Below, piece by piece: positions 51,332-62,988 of a stretch of DNA of 64,000 bases. The position numbers were made by a program, and so were the translations under genes. The stretch's first letter is position 1. Every line of letters begins with the position of its first letter. This DNA is from Microbacterium sp. Its GTDB lineage: Bacteria > Actinomycetota > Actinomycetes > Actinomycetales > Microbacteriaceae. The stretch lies in assembly GCF_031179285.1 (NCBI RefSeq), contig NZ_JAPSHY010000007.1, positions 1 through 64,000 of the forward strand, written 5' to 3'. The notes beneath the pieces were generated by a model. That model did no database searches, was not told the DNA's origin, and worked only from the letters and a program-made list of their open reading frames with translations.

Positions 51332-54300
51332 CGGTCACCTCCAGGATGCGGTTCCACACGATGTCGCCGTCGGGGTCGATTCCCGCGGCCTCGGCCTCTT
51401 CACGCATGCTCCGCACGGCGGCGAAGTCACGGGGAAGCACCTTCACGAACTCCGATGCGCTCGCATCGAAGCCTTCCAGGATCTCGGCCGCCAGCGGAGA
51501 CGCCGTGCGCTCCACATGCGCGACGAGGAGACTGCGCAGCACCTCGAGGTCGGCGCGATCGAGCGGCTCGAGCAGCAGCTCTCCGCTCTCGAGGGCCTGG
51601 GCGTTGACCTTCTCGCTGCCGAGCGCTCGAACGTACGCCACTCCCCCGGACATACCGGCGCCGAGGTTGCGTCCGGTCGGGCCGAGGATGACGGCGAGGC
51701 CGCCGGTCATGTACTCGAGGGCGTGGTCTCCGACGCCCTCGACGACAGCGGTCGCGCCGGAGTTTCGCACGAGGAACCGCTCGCCGACGACACCGGAGAT
51801 GAACATCGTCCCCGAGGTCGCGCCGTAGCCGATCACGTTGCCGGCGATGACGTTCTCGTGCGGAGCGATCGCAGAGCCGCGCGGCGGCCGGATCGTGATG
51901 TCGCCGCCGGAGAGACCCTTGCCGACGTAGTCGTTCGCATCGCCCTCGAGACGCAGCACGATGCCGGGCGGCAGGAACGCGCCGAGCGATTGCCCGGCCG
52001 TGCCGTGCAGCGTGACATCGATCGTCTCCGGAGCGAGCCCGGCCGCACCGTGCCGGGCCGTCACCTGGTGCCCCAGCATGGTGCCGACGGCGCGCTCGGT
52101 GTTGCTGATCGGCAGCTCGACGACGACGGGCTCGCCGTTGAGGAGTGCGTCCTTGGCGATGTCGATGAGTTGCACGTCGAAGTGCTTGTCGAGCTCGTGG
52201 TCCTGAGCTCGCCCGCTGCGGCGCGGCTCGCCGGCCGGGAATGCCGGGCCCTCGAGCACGGGGCTGAGATCCAGTCCCTCCGCCTTCCAGTGCTCGATCG
52301 CCTCGTCGACCTCGATGAGCTCGGCCCGCCCGATGATCTCATCGAGCGACCGGAAACCGAGCTCGGCGAGCAGCTCGCGTACCTCTTCGGCGATGAACTC
52401 CATGAAGTTCACCACGAACTCGGGCTTGCCGGTGAAGCGCTCGCGCAGCACCGGGTTCTGCGTGGCGACGCCGACCGGGCAGGTGTCGAGGTGGCAGACG
52501 CGCATCATGATGCACCCGCTGACGACGAGCGGCGCCGTGGCGAAGCCGAACTCCTCGGCCCCGAGCAGGGCGCCGATGATGACATCACGACCGGTCCTGA
52601 GCTGACCGTCCACCTGCACGACGACGCGGTCCCGCATGCCGTTGAGCATCAGCGTCTGCTGTGTCTCGGCGAGCCCGAGCTCCCACGGGGTCCCGGCGTG
52701 CTTGAGCGAGTTGAGAGGGCTGGCGCCGGTGCCGCCGTCGTGGCCGGAGACGAGGATGACGTCACTGAGCGCCTTCGCGACGCCGGCCGACACCGCGCCG
52801 ATGCCCGACTGGCTGACGAGCTTGGTGTGGATGCGTGCCTCGGGGTTCGCGCGCTTCAGGTCGAAGATGAGCTGCTTGAGATCTTCGATCGAATAGATGT
52901 CGTGGTGCGGGGGCGGCGAGATGAGGCCGACTCCCGCGGTCGCGTGCCGCGTGCGGGCCACCCACGGGTAGACCTTGGCCGGGGGCAGCTGGCCGCCCTC
53001 CCCTGGCTTCGCGCCCTGAGCGAGCTTGATCTGGATGTCATCCGCCTCGGTGAGGTACAGGCTCGTCACGCCGAAGCGCCCGGAGGCGACCTGCTTGATC
53101 GAACTGCGCCGCTCGGGGTCCAGCAGGCGATCGGTGTCCTCCCCGCCCTCTCCGGTGTTCGACTTTCCGCCGATCCGGTTCATGGCGATGGCGAGCGTCT
53201 CGTGCGCTTCCTTCGAGATCGATCCGTAGCTCATCGCCCCGGTCGAGAAGCGCTTCACGATCGCGGAGACCGGCTCGACCTCGTCCAGCGGCACTGGCTT
53301 GCGCGTTCCGGTGCGCAGTTTGAAGAGCCCGCGCAGAGTCTTGAGCTCTGCGGCCTGGTCGTCGACGAGCTTGGTGTACTCGCGGAAGATGTCATAGCGA
53401 CGGGTACGCGTCGAGTGCTGCAGGCGGAAGACGGTCTCCGGGTTGAACAGGTGAGGAGAGCCGTCGCGGCGCCACTGGTACTCGCCACCGGTCCACAGCC
53501 TCTCGTGAGCACGGGCGGCGGCATCCTCGGGGTAGGCGTAATCGTGGCGCGCCTGGTTCTCCGCGAAGATGTCTTCGATCCCGATACCGCCGAGCTTCGA
53601 CTCGGTGCGGGTGAAGTAGGCGTCGATGAGTTCCTGACTGAGGCCGACGGCCTCGAACACCTGCGCACCGGCGTAGGAGGACACCGTCGAGATGCCCATC
53701 TTCGACATGATCTTCAGGACGCCCTTGCCGAGGGCGTAGATGAGATTGCGGACGGCCTTCTCGGGGGTGATGCCCGTGATGTACCCGGTGCGCACGAGGT
53801 GCTCCACCGTCTCCATCGCGAGGTACGGGTTGACCGCAGACGCCCCGTAGCCGATCAGCGTGGCGACGTGGTGCACTTCGCGGACGTCGCCGGCCTCGAC
53901 GATCAGACCCACCTTCATCCGGTTCTCGCGACGGATGAGGTGATGGTGCACGGCCGAGACCATCAGCAGCGACGGGATGGGAGTGAGGTCCTTGTTGGAG
54001 TCACGGTCGGAGAGGATGATGAACTCCGCCCCGTTCTCGATGGCCTCATCGACCTCGGCGCACATCTCCGTGAGGCGCTCCTCGAGCGTCTGAGGACCGG
54101 CGTCGAAGTGGTACAGCCCGCGGATGGTCACGCTCGAGCGGTCCGGCAGGGCCTTGTCGATGTGCCGGATCTTGGCGAGTTCGTCGTTGTCGATGACCGG
54201 GAAGTCGAGAGACACCGTCCTGGTGTGCTCCGGCCCCCACGAGAGCAGGTTCCGCTCCGGGCCGAGACCGAGCTTCAGGCTGGTGACGACCTCCTCGCGG

Positions 54301-55904
54301 ATCGAGTCCAGCGGAGGGTTGGTCACCTGCGCGAACTGCTGCGTGAAGTAGTCGAAGAGCAGACGCGGACGCTTGCTCAGCACCGCGATGGGCGTGTCGG
54401 ATCCCATCGCGCCGAGGGGCTCGACACCGTTCTGTCCCATCGGGGTGAGAAGGATGCGCACCTCCTCCTCGGTGTAGCCGAAGGTGCGCTGGCGGCGCGT
54501 GATCGACGCAGGCGGATGCACGATGTGCTCGCGCTCGGGCAGTTCCGCCAGACGCACGGCGCCGGCATCCAGCCATTCCTGCCACGGGTGGAGGGTGGCG
54601 AGGTCGTGCTTGATCTCCTCGTCCTCGACGATGCGGCCCTGTGCGGTGTCGACGAGGAACATCTTGCCGGGCTGAAGCCGGCCGCGGCGCTTGATCCGGT
54701 CCGGCTCGAAGGTGAGCACGCCGGTCTCCGAGCCGATCACGACGAGGCCGTCGGTGGTCTCTGTCCAGCGGCCGGGGCGGAGCCCGTTGCGGTCGAGCGT
54801 GGCACCGACGAGAGTCCCGTCGGTGAAGATGAGAGCTGCCGGCCCGTCCCACGGCTCCATCTGGTTCGAGTGGTACTCGTAGAACGCGCGAAGCTCCGGC
54901 GAGAGGTCGGCCTGCTTCTCGTAGGCCTCCGGCACCATCATCATGATCGCGTGCGGCAGAGTGCGGCCGGTGAGAGTGAGCAGCTCGAGCACCTCGTCGA
55001 ACGACGCCGAGTCGCTCGCACCGTCGGTGCAGATGGGCAGCAGCGGCGAGATGTCGCCGAGCAGTTCGGACTCGAGCTGGGACTGCCGCGCCCGCATCCA
55101 GTTGCGGTTGCCGCCGACGGTGTTGATCTCGCCGTTGTGGGCGAGCATGCGCAGGGGCTGCGCGAGCGGCCACGAGGGGAAAGTGTTCGTCGAGTATCGG
55201 GAGTGGACCACGGCGAGCTCTGACGCGAACCGCTCGTCCTGCAGGTCGGGGTAGAACGGCTCCAGCTGGAGCGTGGTCACCATGCCCTTGTAGCCGAGGG
55301 TGCGGCTGGAGAGCGTGACGAAGTAGGCGCCCAGCTCGTGCCCTGCGCGCTTGCGCAGCCGATACGCGACGCGATCGAGGGCGATGCCCGAAAGCGGCGC
55401 CTCCTCGAGCGTCGAACCGCCCGCGCTCACGAAGAGCTGCTCGAAGGCAGGACGAGCCTCATCGGCCAGCTTGCCCAGATGCTCGTTGACGGTGGGCACC
55501 TCACGCCAGCCGAGCACCCGCAGCCCCTCGGAGCGTGCGATCTGCTCGATCCCCGCCTTCTGCTGGCGACGCTGGCCCGAGTCACGAGGAAGGAACGCGA
55601 GGCCCGCGGCGTACTCCCCGACCGGCGGCAGCTCGAACGTCGTCGCGGCACGGAGGAACTCGTCCGGCATCTGGGTGAGGATGCCGGCGCCGTCACCGGT
55701 TCCGGCATCCGACCCGATCGCGCCGCGGTGCTCGAGGTTGCGAAGCGCCTCGAGCGCCAGCGAGATGATGTCGTGGCCTGCCTGCCCGCGGAGCGTCGCG
55801 ACCATGGCCAGGCCGCACGCGTCCTTCTCGAACGCCGGGTTGTACATGCCCTGCTTGGCCGGGAACCCCATGCCGGTGGGCGTGCGGAGGTCGCTGGATT
55901 CCAT
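51324..55904 (-). CDS. gltB: Glutamate synthase, large (alpha) subunit
   Basis: A 1526-residue GOGAT. Residues 1-29 look like a propeptide; Cys30 in [14 protein letters not shown] would be the catalytic N-terminal cysteine of the class II glutaminase domain. FMN-binding synthase domain about 820-1190, with 3Fe-4S ligands in [15 protein letters not shown] (about 1131-1145), then the C-terminal beta-helix (VKVLPRDF end). It converts glutamine plus 2-oxoglutarate to two glutamates. A GAGGACGG ribosome binding site precedes ATG 55904. Confidence 0.97.
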   Translation of the reverse strand: MESSDLRTPTGMGFPAKQGMYNPAFEKDACGLAMVATLRGQAGHDIISLALEALRNLEHRGAIGSDAGTGDGAGILTQMPDEFLRAATTFELPPVGEYAAGLAFLPRDSGQRRQQKAGIEQIARSEGLRVLGWREVPTVNEHLGKLADEARPAFEQLFVSAGGSTLEEAPLSGIALDRVAYRLRKRAGHELGAYFVTLSSRTLGYKGMVTTLQLEPFYPDLQDERFASELAVVHSRYSTNTFPSWPLAQPLRMLAHNGEINTVGGNRNWMRARQSQLESELLGDISPLLPICTDGASDSASFDEVLELLTLTGRTLPHAIMMMVPEAYEKQADLSPELRAFYEYHSNQMEPWDGPAALIFTDGTLVGATLDRNGLRPGRWTETTDGLVVIGSETGVLTFEPDRIKRRGRLQPGKMFLVDTAQGRIVEDEEIKHDLATLHPWQEWLDAGAVRLAELPEREHIVHPPASITRRQRTFGYTEEEVRILLTPMGQNGVEPLGAMGSDTPIAVLSKRPRLLFDYFTQQFAQVTNPPLDSIREEVVTSLKLGLGPERNLLSWGPEHTRTVSLDFPVIDNDELAKIRHIDKALPDRSSVTIRGLYHFDAGPQTLEERLTEMCAEVDEAIENGAEFIILSDRDSNKDLTPIPSLLMVSAVHHHLIRRENRMKVGLIVEAGDVREVHHVATLIGYGASAVNPYLAMETVEHLVRTGYITGITPEKAVRNLIYALGKGVLKIMSKMGISTVSSYAGAQVFEAVGLSQELIDAYFTRTESKLGGIGIEDIFAENQARHDYAYPEDAAARAHERLWTGGEYQWRRDGSPHLFNPETVFRLQHSTRTRRYDIFREYTKLVDDQAAELKTLRGLFKLRTGTRKPVPLDEVEPVSAIVKRFSTGAMSYGSISKEAHETLAIAMNRIGGKSNTGEGGEDTDRLLDPERRSSIKQVASGRFGVTSLYLTEADDIQIKLAQGAKPGEGGQLPPAKVYPWVARTRHATAGVGLISPPPHHDIYSIEDLKQLIFDLKRANPEARIHTKLVSQSGIGAVSAGVAKALSDVILVSGHDGGTGASPLNSLKHAGTPWELGLAETQQTLMLNGMRDRVVVQVDGQLRTGRDVIIGALLGAEEFGFATAPLVVSGCIMMRVCHLDTCPVGVATQNPVLRERFTGKPEFVVNFMEFIAEEVRELLAELGFRSLDEIIGRAELIEVDEAIEHWKAEGLDLSPVLEGPAFPAGEPRRSGRAQDHELDKHFDVQLIDIAKDALLNGEPVVVELPISNTERAVGTMLGHQVTARHGAAGLAPETIDVTLHGTAGQSLGAFLPPGIVLRLEGDANDYVGKGLSGGDITIRPPRGSAIAPHENVIAGNVIGYGATSGTMFISGVVGERFLVRNSGATAVVEGVGDHALEYMTGGLAVILGPTGRNLGAGMSGGVAYVRALGSEKVNAQALESGELLLEPLDRADLEVLRSLLVAHVERTASPLAAEILEGFDASASEFVKVLPRDFAAVRSMREEAEAAGIDPDGDIVWNRILEVTGG

Positions 55905-55984
55905 GCGGTACCGTCCTCAGATCTTCAAATGACCCGGGGACGTCATTGGCCGGGTGGATGCTTGGGTCCTCACGGACCTGGCGG

Positions 55985-57010
55985 CTATCGGGTGCCGTCC
56001 GCGTCCGTGGGAGCGGTGCTTGTGGCGGTGGCTCCTGCGGTGACTTCTTCGGAGGGAGGCTCGCTCACGTCCACGAAATCGGAGGGATTGTCTTGCGATT
56101 GTACATCAGCGTCGACATCCTTCCGCCCGCGACCGGGCATGTACGGCGAAGGCTCGAGACCGGGGTGCCGGCGCCGCTGGACGATCAGGATCACGAGGCC
56201 GACGATGACGCCGACGATCGCCGCCCACACGTTGGTGCGCAGCCCCAGGATGATCTCGCTCGGATCGATCCGGATCGACTCCCAGACGATGCGGCCGGCG
56301 CTGTACCAGATCAGGTAGATCGCGAACAGCCGGCCCCACTGGAAGAACAGCTTGCGGCTCAGCCACAGCAGCAGCACGACGCCGAGGCCGTTCCAGAGCA
56401 CCTCGTACAGGAATGTGGGGTGGAAGAGCGTGCCCTCGGCGAGCCCCGGCGGGAAGGCCGGGTTGTCGGCCGGGATCTCCAGCCCCCACGGCAGGTCTGT
56501 GGGAAGACCGTAGAGCTCCTTGTTGAACCAGTTGCCGAAGCGTCCCATCGCCTGCGCCAGCAACAGACCGGGGGCGAGTGCGTCGGCGAAGGTCCAGAAG
56601 CGGATGCCGGTCCAGCGGCATCCGAGATACGCACCGACGGCGCCGCCGATGAGCGCGCCGAAGATGGCGATCCCGCCCTCCCAGATCGCCCACACCGATC
56701 CGGGTTCGAACGGATTCCAGGTGTTGTGGCCTTCGCCGAAGTAGTCGCTCGGGTGCGTGAGCACATGGAAGATCCGCGCACCGATGATCGCGAGCGGCAC
56801 CGCGAGGATCGAGATGTCGATGACGACCCACGGCTCCGCGCCGCGCTTGGTCAGTCGGTGATTCGTCAGGAAGACGGCGGCGATGATGCCGGCGATGATG
56901 CACAGCGCGTAGAAGTGGATGCGGATCGGGCCCAGGTCGAGGTAGGCGACCGGCGGACTCGGAATACTGGCGAGCACGCCGTTGACGGTGCTGTGGAGCG
57001 CGAGGGACAT
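55985..57010 (-). CDS. lgt: Prolipoprotein diacylglyceryl transferase
   Basis: A 341-residue membrane enzyme that attaches diacylglycerol to the lipobox cysteine. Seven helices; the Lgt signature is GRFGNWFNKELYG, and FHPTFLYEVLWN follows. An extra, probably disordered C-terminal tail of about 60 acidic/Ser-Thr residues extends beyond the core, common in actinomycetes. ATG 57010 lies 7 nt from TAGAAT, so lgt can be made from its own leaderless promoter in addition to trp-operon readthrough. It functionally precedes Lnt (11515). Confidence 0.94.
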   Translation of the reverse strand: MSLALHSTVNGVLASIPSPPVAYLDLGPIRIHFYALCIIAGIIAAVFLTNHRLTKRGAEPWVVIDISILAVPLAIIGARIFHVLTHPSDYFGEGHNTWNPFEPGSVWAIWEGGIAIFGALIGGAVGAYLGCRWTGIRFWTFADALAPGLLLAQAMGRFGNWFNKELYGLPTDLPWGLEIPADNPAFPPGLAEGTLFHPTFLYEVLWNGLGVVLLLWLSRKLFFQWGRLFAIYLIWYSAGRIVWESIRIDPSEIILGLRTNVWAAIVGVIVGLVILIVQRRRHPGLEPSPYMPGRGRKDVDADVQSQDNPSDFVDVSEPPSEEVTAGATATSTAPTDADGTR

Positions 57011-57017
57011 GAGTGCG

Positions 57018-57023
57018 ATTCTA
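57018..57023 (-). promoter_or_regulatory. -10 box overlapping the trpA stop codon
   Basis: TAGAAT on the minus strand begins with the TAG stop of trpA and lies 7 nt before the lgt ATG. Confidence 0.6.
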
Positions 57024-57824
57024 GTTCTCGGTGTCGGGGCGCGCGGACGTCGTGCCGGCGGCCAGGGTTCTGGTGACCTCGGCGAGGGCGGGCAGGCCCC
57101 CGTCGCGGAGGGCGCGGACGAGTGCCGTGCCGACGATCGCGCCGTCGGCGTACTCCCCCACGGCGGCGATCTGATCGGCGGTGGAGATTCCGATGCCGAC
57201 GCACGCACGCTGTGCGCCGTGCTCCCTGAGCCGGGCGACGAGCGTGCGTGCCGCTCGGTCGAGGGCAGCGCGTTCTCCGGTGATGCCCATGGTCGAGACC
57301 GTGTAGACGAATCCGGTCGAGGCGGCCACGATCAGGTCGAGCCGATCGTCGGTGGAGGTGGGAGCCGCCAGGAAGATGCGGTCGAGGCCTGTCCGCGTGC
57401 TCGCGGCGATCCAGTCGGATGCCGCCTCCGGAGTGATGTCGGGCGTGATGAGTCCGGCACCGCCCGCGGCGAGCAGGTCATCCGCGTACCGCTCGACGCC
57501 GTACTGCAGAACCGGGTTCCAGTACGTCATCACGACGACGGGGACGTCGGTGGCGGCCGTGATCGCACGCAGCGCCGTGAAGAGGTCCTGCGTCCGGTAG
57601 CCGGCGGCGAGTGCTGCCCGGGTGGCCTCCTGGATGATGGCGCCGTCCATCACCGGGTCGCTGTAGGGCGGCCCGAGTTCGATGACGTCGACGCCGTTCT
57701 CAGCGAGGGTGACAGCGGCCCGGATGCTCGTCTCGAGGTCGGGGAACCCGACCGGAAGATAGCCGACGAACGCGGTACGCCCGGCGTCGTGCGCCTTCTG
57801 GATCGCCTGCTCGACTCGGCTCAT
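57021..57824 (-). CDS. trpA: Tryptophan synthase alpha subunit
   Basis: A 267-residue TIM barrel that cleaves indole-3-glycerol phosphate to indole. Catalytic Glu in [16 protein letters not shown] (about 46-61), phosphate-binding GITGER (about 185-190) and the C-terminal [20 protein letters not shown] are seen. ATG 57824 overlaps the trpB stop (ATGA), matching the alpha-beta complex stoichiometry. The upstream open frame to 58388 is antisense-like noise within trpB. Confidence 0.96.
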   Translation of the reverse strand: MSRVEQAIQKAHDAGRTAFVGYLPVGFPDLETSIRAAVTLAENGVDVIELGPPYSDPVMDGAIIQEATRAALAAGYRTQDLFTALRAITAATDVPVVVMTYWNPVLQYGVERYADDLLAAGGAGLITPDITPEAASDWIAASTRTGLDRIFLAAPTSTDDRLDLIVAASTGFVYTVSTMGITGERAALDRAARTLVARLREHGAQRACVGIGISTADQIAAVGEYADGAIVGTALVRALRDGGLPALAEVTRTLAAGTTSARPDTEN

Positions 57825-59083
57825 GAGGCGACCTCGGCTCGCTCGGCCGCCTCTGCGGCTTCGGCCTCCTGTGCCGCTTCCGCCGCCGACTCGTCGTAGA
57901 GGTGGAAGTAGCGCGCAGCGGTGTCCATGTCTTTGTCGCCCCGTCCGGAGAGGCAGACCGCGATGACGGCCTCTTCGCCCAGCTCCCGACCGAGGCGGAT
58001 CGCGCCGGCCAACGCGTGCGCCGACTCGATCGCCGGGATGATGCCCTCGGTGCGGCTGAGCAGGCGAAGCGCCTGCATGGCCTCGTCGTCGGTGGCGGGG
58101 ATGTACTCGGCCCGACCGATGTCGGACAGCCAGGAGTGCTCGGGGCCGACGCCCGGATAGTCGAGCCCGGCCGAGATCGAGTGGGACTCGACGGTCTGCC
58201 CGTCCTCGTCCTGCAGCACGTACGTCCGGGCACCGTGCAGGACGCCGGGTCGGCCGCGCTCGATCGACGCGGCATGCTGCGCGGTGTCGACGCCGTCGCC
58301 CGCGGCCTCCACACCGAAGAGCTTCACGCCTTCGTCGTCGAGGAAGGCGTCGAACATGCCGATCGCGTTCGATCCGCCGCCGACGCACGCGACGACCGCA
58401 TCCGGAAGCCTGCCGACCACGTCGAGCAGCTGCTGCCGCGCCTCCTCGCCGATGATCTTCTGGAAATCACGCACCATCGCCGGGAAGGGGTGAGGGCCTG
58501 CTGCCGTGCCGAAGATGTAGTTGGTCGTGGCCACCGAGGCGACCCAGTCGCGGTACGCGTCGTTGATGGCATCCTTCAGGGTGCGCGATCCGGTGATCAC
58601 CGGCACCACCTCAGCGCCCAGCAGGCGCATACGGGCGACATTGAGCGCCTGGCGCTCGGTATCGACCTCACCCATGTAGATGGTGCATTCGAGACCGAAC
58701 AAGGCAGCGGCGGTGGCGGTGGCGACGCCGTGTTGGCCCGCCCCGGTCTCGGCGATCACACGGCTCTTCCCGAGGCGTCTGGTCAGCAGCGCCTGACCCA
58801 GGACGTTGTTGATCTTGTGGGAACCCGTGTGGTTGAGGTCCTCCCGCTTGACGAAGACGCGCGCGCCGCCGGCGTGCTGGGCGAACCGCTGCACCTCGGT
58901 GAGCGGCGAAGGACGACCCGCGTAGGAACTGAGGAGACCGGCGAGCTCGTCGCGGAAAGCGGGATCGGCGATGGCGGCCGTGTACGCCGCGGTGAGCTCG
59001 TCGATCGCGGCGATGAGTGATTCGGGCATGTACCGCCCGCCGTACGATCCGAAGAACGGACCGTGCTGATCGCGCAGGCTCAT
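57821..59083 (-). CDS. trpB: Tryptophan synthase beta subunit
   Basis: A 420-residue PLP enzyme joining indole to serine. The PLP Schiff-base lysine is in [13 protein letters not shown] (about 88), the phosphate loop is GGGSNAIG (about 235), and the Na+/interface loops are present. The N-terminus is [17 protein letters not shown], and a Glu/Ala-rich tail of about 25 residues extends the family core. The start overlaps trpC by 4 nt. Confidence 0.97.
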   Translation of the reverse strand: MSLRDQHGPFFGSYGGRYMPESLIAAIDELTAAYTAAIADPAFRDELAGLLSSYAGRPSPLTEVQRFAQHAGGARVFVKREDLNHTGSHKINNVLGQALLTRRLGKSRVIAETGAGQHGVATATAAALFGLECTIYMGEVDTERQALNVARMRLLGAEVVPVITGSRTLKDAINDAYRDWVASVATTNYIFGTAAGPHPFPAMVRDFQKIIGEEARQQLLDVVGRLPDAVVACVGGGSNAIGMFDAFLDDEGVKLFGVEAAGDGVDTAQHAASIERGRPGVLHGARTYVLQDEDGQTVESHSISAGLDYPGVGPEHSWLSDIGRAEYIPATDDEAMQALRLLSRTEGIIPAIESAHALAGAIRLGRELGEEAVIAVCLSGRGDKDMDTAARYFHLYDESAAEAAQEAEAAEAAERAEVAS

Positions 59084-59856
59084 CCCACCTCCAGGAAGCT
59101 CTTCAGGGTCGCGACGGGATCGCCGGTGACGAGCGCCTCACCGATGAGGACGACATCGGCCCCGGCGGCCCGGTAGTGCGCGACGTCGTCCGGGGTCAGC
59201 ACAGCGGATTCCGCGATCTTGACGGCCGAATCGGGGATCCGTTCGGCGAGACGCCCGAAGAGATCCCGGTCGAGCTCGAGGGTCTTCAGATCGCGAGCGT
59301 TGACGCCGATGAGCGGCGCGCCCAGGTCGATCGCCTGCTCGAGCTCATCGGCGGAGTGCGTCTCGACGAGCGGAGTCATACCGAGCTGCTGGATGAGCGT
59401 GAACAGCTCGCGCAGCACCGATGCGTCGAGCCCTGCGACGATGAGCAGCACGAGATCGGCACCTGCAGCACGCGCCTCGAACACCTGGTAGGGCGTTGCG
59501 ATGAAGTCCTTGCGGAGCACCGGCACCGAGACGCGCGCGGTGACCGCCTCAAGATCGGCGAGGCTGCCGCCGAATCGGCGTTCTTCGGTGAGCACGCTGA
59601 TGGCCGAGGCGCCACCGGTCTCGTAGAGGGACGCCTGCAGCGCAGGATCGGGGATGTCGGCCAGGGCTCCGCGCGAGGGGCTCGCGCGCTTGACCTCCGC
59701 GATGATCTTCACGCGCTCCGTCGGCGCCAACGCGGCGACGGCATCCTTCGCGGCGGGCCGCGCCAGAGCTGCGCGCTCGATCTCGGCGAGCGGGCGCTCG
59801 ATGGCTCGCCGCTCGGCGTCTGCGACAGCGCCGGCCGTCAGGTCGGCGAGAACCAC
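59080..59856 (-). CDS. trpC: Indole-3-glycerol phosphate synthase
   Basis: A 258-residue TIM-barrel enzyme of tryptophan synthesis. [13 protein letters not shown] (about 51-63) carries the catalytic Lys/Glu, then [29 protein letters not shown] and [13 protein letters not shown] 59856 shares its G with the TAG stop of the upstream HGxxPAAW gene (TAGTG); the longer frame to 59919 overlaps that gene and lacks family sequence. Confidence 0.96.
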   Translation of the reverse strand: MVLADLTAGAVADAERRAIERPLAEIERAALARPAAKDAVAALAPTERVKIIAEVKRASPSRGALADIPDPALQASLYETGGASAISVLTEERRFGGSLADLEAVTARVSVPVLRKDFIATPYQVFEARAAGADLVLLIVAGLDASVLRELFTLIQQLGMTPLVETHSADELEQAIDLGAPLIGVNARDLKTLELDRDLFGRLAERIPDSAVKIAESAVLTPDDVAHYRAAGADVVLIGEALVTGDPVATLKSFLEVG

Positions 59857-60086
59857 TAGTGCGCCTTCGGCGAGTACTTGGGACCCTTCACGCCATAGCC
59901 AGCCTTGGCCAGGACCCATCCGACGATCGCACCGATGATGATGATCCCGACGGAGGCCCAGACGAGCACCGGCTGCTCGAAGCAGAACGCGACCGTGCCG
60001 GCGGTGAAGCCGACGAGCATGATCACCACGGCAGTCCAGGCCGCAGGCGAGTGTCCGTGGCCGGGATCGGCGATCGGGTTGGTCAT
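59856..60086 (-). CDS. HGxxPAAW family membrane protein
   Basis: A 76-residue protein with the hallmark [11 protein letters not shown] (about 10-20) and two transmembrane helices (about 16-36, 42-60), ending in a lysine-rich tail. This family sits in actinobacterial trp operons; its function is unknown. It overlaps trpC by one base. A TCCGGGGG-type purine stretch (GGAGAAC) precedes ATG 60086. Confidence 0.9.
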   Translation of the reverse strand: MTNPIADPGHGHSPAAWTAVVIMLVGFTAGTVAFCFEQPVLVWASVGIIIIGAIVGWVLAKAGYGVKGPKYSPKAH

Positions 60087-60134
60087 GTTCTCCTCCGGGG
60101 GACGACGTGCGGGGTCGCGATCAGTCTATCGGTG

Positions 60135-60731
60135 TCATCGTGTGGGGTCGGTTCCGCGCGACAGGTCGTCCCAGGATTCGACAGCGTCGACGGCGCCGTC
60201 ACCGCGTTCTCCGGTGGCGATGTCGGCGTCGGTGCGGTAGCGGCGCCCTCCGGCCTTCCACCCACGCCAGGTCAGCAGCACGAGTACAGCCGTCGCGAGC
60301 AGCAGCACCCATCCGGCCAGCGCGAGCGCGGGCCAGGCGGTGGGTGTGACGGCTCCGATGACGTCGGTCAGAGCATCGCCCCCGGCCAGTCCGGTCTTGT
60401 CGGTGACGGTGGATGACACCGCGCTGACGGGGCGCGCGATGAAGAGCTGCAGGCTCGACCACCCGAGGAGGACGGCCGCTGCCCCCGCGAGCACCGCGAA
60501 CACCAGGCGCACGATCGGCGCCGCGATCGACAGGGCAGCGCCGAGCGCGAGCACCGCGAGACTGAGCGGGGCGAGCAGCGGCAGAGCGGCGGCCCCCGCT
60601 ACTGCGATCGCCTCCCCCGCATCAGCTCGGTCGACGACGAGCCAGGTCTGCGTGGAGGAGATGATCCCGACGGCCCCGGCCAGGAGGAACCCGGACACGG
60701 CGAGCGAGCGACCGCGGCGCGCGATGCTCAT
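60135..60731 (-). CDS. Trp biosynthesis-associated membrane protein
   Basis: A 198-residue membrane protein of the actinobacterial Trp-operon family: four helices (about 12-30, 45-70, 77-97, 130-155), with conserved [10 protein letters not shown] after the first helix and a short C-terminal cytosolic tail. The role is unknown; the position supports a link to tryptophan synthesis or transport. ATG 60731 overlaps the hisI stop (ATGA). Confidence 0.88.
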   Translation of the reverse strand: MSIARRGRSLAVSGFLLAGAVGIISSTQTWLVVDRADAGEAIAVAGAAALPLLAPLSLAVLALGAALSIAAPIVRLVFAVLAGAAAVLLGWSSLQLFIARPVSAVSSTVTDKTGLAGGDALTDVIGAVTPTAWPALALAGWVLLLATAVLVLLTWRGWKAGGRRYRTDADIATGERGDGAVDAVESWDDLSRGTDPTR

Positions 60732-61087
60732 ACGTCGCCTGAGCCCGGTACCGCTTCGAGGTCAGTGGTGTCGAAGCAGGTGTGCGTGCCGGTGTGGCAG
60801 GCGGGGCCGGTCTGCTCGACCAGGAGCAGGATGGCGTCGCCGTCGCAGTCCAGCCGAGCCTCGCGGACGGTCTGGATGTGGCCGGACGTGTCGCCCTTGC
60901 GCCAGTACTCCTGGCGCGAGCGCGACCAGTATGTGGCCCGGCCGGAGGTGAGCGTGCGCCGCAGCGCCTCATCGTCGACCCAGGCGAGCATGAGCACCTC
61001 ACGGCTGTCCCACTGCTGGACGATCACGGGAGCGAGTCCGTCGCCGTTCCATGCGACCTGAGCGATCCGCGTCTCGAGATCCGTCAT
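60728..61087 (-). CDS. hisI: Phosphoribosyl-AMP cyclohydrolase
   Basis: A 119-residue zinc enzyme of histidine synthesis that opens the PR-AMP ring. Signatures [35 protein letters not shown] and the zinc ligands in LDCDGDAIL with [10 protein letters not shown]. It is the monofunctional form (HisE is separate at 62725). It overlaps both hisF and the Trp-associated gene by ATGA. Confidence 0.96.
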   Translation of the reverse strand: MTDLETRIAQVAWNGDGLAPVIVQQWDSREVLMLAWVDDEALRRTLTSGRATYWSRSRQEYWRKGDTSGHIQTVREARLDCDGDAILLLVEQTGPACHTGTHTCFDTTDLEAVPGSGDV

Positions 61088-61845
61088 CGCACCAGCACTC
61101 CCTCTGCCCGCATCGCCTGTTTGACCTCACCGACGGTGAGGGCCCCGGTGTGGAACACGCTCGCCGCGAGCACCGCGTCGGCGCCCGCCTTGATCGCCGG
61201 GGCGAAGTCGCCGACCTTTCCCGCACCGCCGGAGGCGATCACCGGCACCGGCGTCGCTTCGCGCATCAGGCGGACGAGCTCGAGATCGAAACCGTCGCGC
61301 GTGCCGTCGGCGTCGATCGAGTTCACCAGCAGCTCCCCGGCGCCGCGTTCGGTGGCTTCCCTCGCCCACTCGACGGCATCGAGCGAGGTCTGGGTCCGGC
61401 CGCCGTGCGTGGTGACGACGAAGCCGGACGTGGTGCCCTCGGCGCGCTTGACGTCGAGCGAGAGGACCAGCACCTGTGCGCCGAAGCGATCAGCGATCTC
61501 CCCGAGGAGGTCAGGACGTGCGATCGCGGCGGAATTCACGCCGACCTTGTCGGCCCCGACCGAGAGCAGCCGTGCCACGTCGTCGACCGTGCGCACTCCC
61601 CCGCCGACGGTGAGGGGAACGAAGACCTGCTCAGCCGTGCGCTGCACCACGTCGTACGTCGTGGCTCTGGCATCGACCGTCGCGGTGACGTCGAGGAACG
61701 TGATCTCGTCCGCACCCTGGGCGGCATAGTGCCGGGCGAGCTCGACCGGGTCACCCATGTCGCGCAGATTCTCGAAGTTCACTCCCTTGACGACGCGACC
61801 GTCAGCCACGTCGAGGCACGGGATGACGCGCCGTGCGAGTGCCAT
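61084..61845 (-). CDS. hisF: Imidazole glycerol phosphate synthase, HisF
   Basis: The 253-residue cyclase subunit, a TIM barrel making IGP and AICAR. Catalytic Asp in [16 protein letters not shown] (about 11) and the second Asp in [11 protein letters not shown]; phosphate loops in [10 protein letters not shown] and [11 protein letters not shown]. The start touches the hisG stop (shared base at 61845). HisH is not adjacent in this window. Confidence 0.97.
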   Translation of the reverse strand: MALARRVIPCLDVADGRVVKGVNFENLRDMGDPVELARHYAAQGADEITFLDVTATVDARATTYDVVQRTAEQVFVPLTVGGGVRTVDDVARLLSVGADKVGVNSAAIARPDLLGEIADRFGAQVLVLSLDVKRAEGTTSGFVVTTHGGRTQTSLDAVEWAREATERGAGELLVNSIDADGTRDGFDLELVRLMREATPVPVIASGGAGKVGDFAPAIKAGADAVLAASVFHTGALTVGEVKQAMRAEGVLVR

Positions 61846-62684
61846 CAGAGCCTCGCGGCGTGGATCGCGGTGACCAGTATCGCGCGAGCGCCGATCGCGT
61901 AGAGGGCGTCCATCACCTGATTGACGCCCTTGCTGGGGATCATCACCCGCACGGCCACCCAGGCGGGATCACGCAGCGGTGAGATCGTCGGCGACTCGCG
62001 GCCAGGGGCGACGGCGACGGCCTGGTCGACGAGGTCGGCGGGGAGGTCGTAGTCCAGCAGGACGAAGCGCCGGGCGACCATGACTCCGCGCAGACGCCGG
62101 AGCAGCGTCTCGGTGCCCTCGGCGTCTCCGGGGCGGCTGATGAGCACGGCCTCGGACTCCAGGATCACCGGTCCGAAGATGTCGAGGCCCGCCTGACGGA
62201 GCGTCGTTCCGGTCGAGACCACATCGGCCACGGCATCCGCCACCCCCAGCCGCACGGCGGACTCGACCGCGCCGTCCAGCTGCACGAGCTCGGCGTCGAT
62301 CCCGCGCTCGCGCAGGAAGGTTCCGACCAGCCCAGGGTAGGCGGACGCGACGCGCACACCGGCAAGGTCCTCGACGGACGTGAAGCGTCCGGGAGGGCCC
62401 GCGAAGCGGAACGTCGAGCCGCCGAAGCCGAGGGATTCGATCTCTCGCGCCTGCTGGGGAACGTCACGCAGCAGGTCGCGCCCCGTGATGCCGACGTCCA
62501 GAGCGCCCGACGCGACGTACGTGGCGATGTCTCGGGGGCGCAGGAAGAAGAACTCGACGTCGTTCTCGGCGTCGATGAGGTGAAGCGTCTTGGGGTCGCG
62601 TCGCCCGGCGTAGCCGGCCTCGGCGAGCATCTCGGCGGCGGTCTCGGACAGAGACCCCTTGTTGGGAACGGCGATGCGCAGCAT
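61845..62684 (-). CDS. hisG: ATP phosphoribosyltransferase (long form)
   Basis: The 279-residue first enzyme of histidine synthesis, joining ATP and PRPP. The catalytic core (about 1-205) starts [14 protein letters not shown], and the PRPP loop is [14 protein letters not shown]. The C-terminal ACT-like domain (about 210-279, [21 protein letters not shown]) marks the long, histidine-feedback-regulated form, so HisZ is not needed. The hisE gene ends 41 nt upstream. Confidence 0.96.
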   Translation of the reverse strand: MLRIAVPNKGSLSETAAEMLAEAGYAGRRDPKTLHLIDAENDVEFFFLRPRDIATYVASGALDVGITGRDLLRDVPQQAREIESLGFGGSTFRFAGPPGRFTSVEDLAGVRVASAYPGLVGTFLRERGIDAELVQLDGAVESAVRLGVADAVADVVSTGTTLRQAGLDIFGPVILESEAVLISRPGDAEGTETLLRRLRGVMVARRFVLLDYDLPADLVDQAVAVAPGRESPTISPLRDPAWVAVRVMIPSKGVNQVMDALYAIGARAILVTAIHAARL

Positions 62685-62724
62685 GGGATGGGCTTTCAGA
62701 TGGGAGGGGTCGGAACGGGGCGCA

Positions 62725-62988
62725 TCACAGATGTCGGTACACGTCCTGCAGCGTCAGGCCCTTGGCGAGCATCATGACCTGCAGGTGGTACAGCAGCTGT
62801 GAGATCTCCTCGCCCGCCGCATCGTTCGACTCGTACTCGGACGCCATCCAGACCTCGGCGGCCTCTTCGACGATCTTCTTGCCGATGGCGTGCACGCCGG
62901 CATCGAGCTCGGCGACCGTGCCCGAGCCCTCCGGGCGGGTCTCGGCCTTGGCGCTGAGCTCGGCGAACAGCTCGTCGAAAGTCTTCAC
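62725..62988 (-). CDS. hisE: Phosphoribosyl-ATP pyrophosphatase
   Basis: An 87-residue MazG-like helical enzyme that removes pyrophosphate from [25 protein letters not shown] at the N-terminus, [17 protein letters not shown] with the metal-binding EExxE pattern, and a C-terminal [14 protein letters not shown] helix. GTG 62988 overlaps the rpe stop (GTGA). Confidence 0.95.
   Translation of the reverse strand: MKTFDELFAELSAKAETRPEGSGTVAELDAGVHAIGKKIVEEAAEVWMASEYESNDAAGEEISQLLYHLQVMMLAKGLTLQDVYRHL

Noticed and set aside
51255..55223. 1322-codon open frame on the plus strand
   Set aside because: It is antisense to gltB, with Asp/Arg/Gly-biased composition and no family signature. It is a high-GC shadow frame of a clearly recognised gene.
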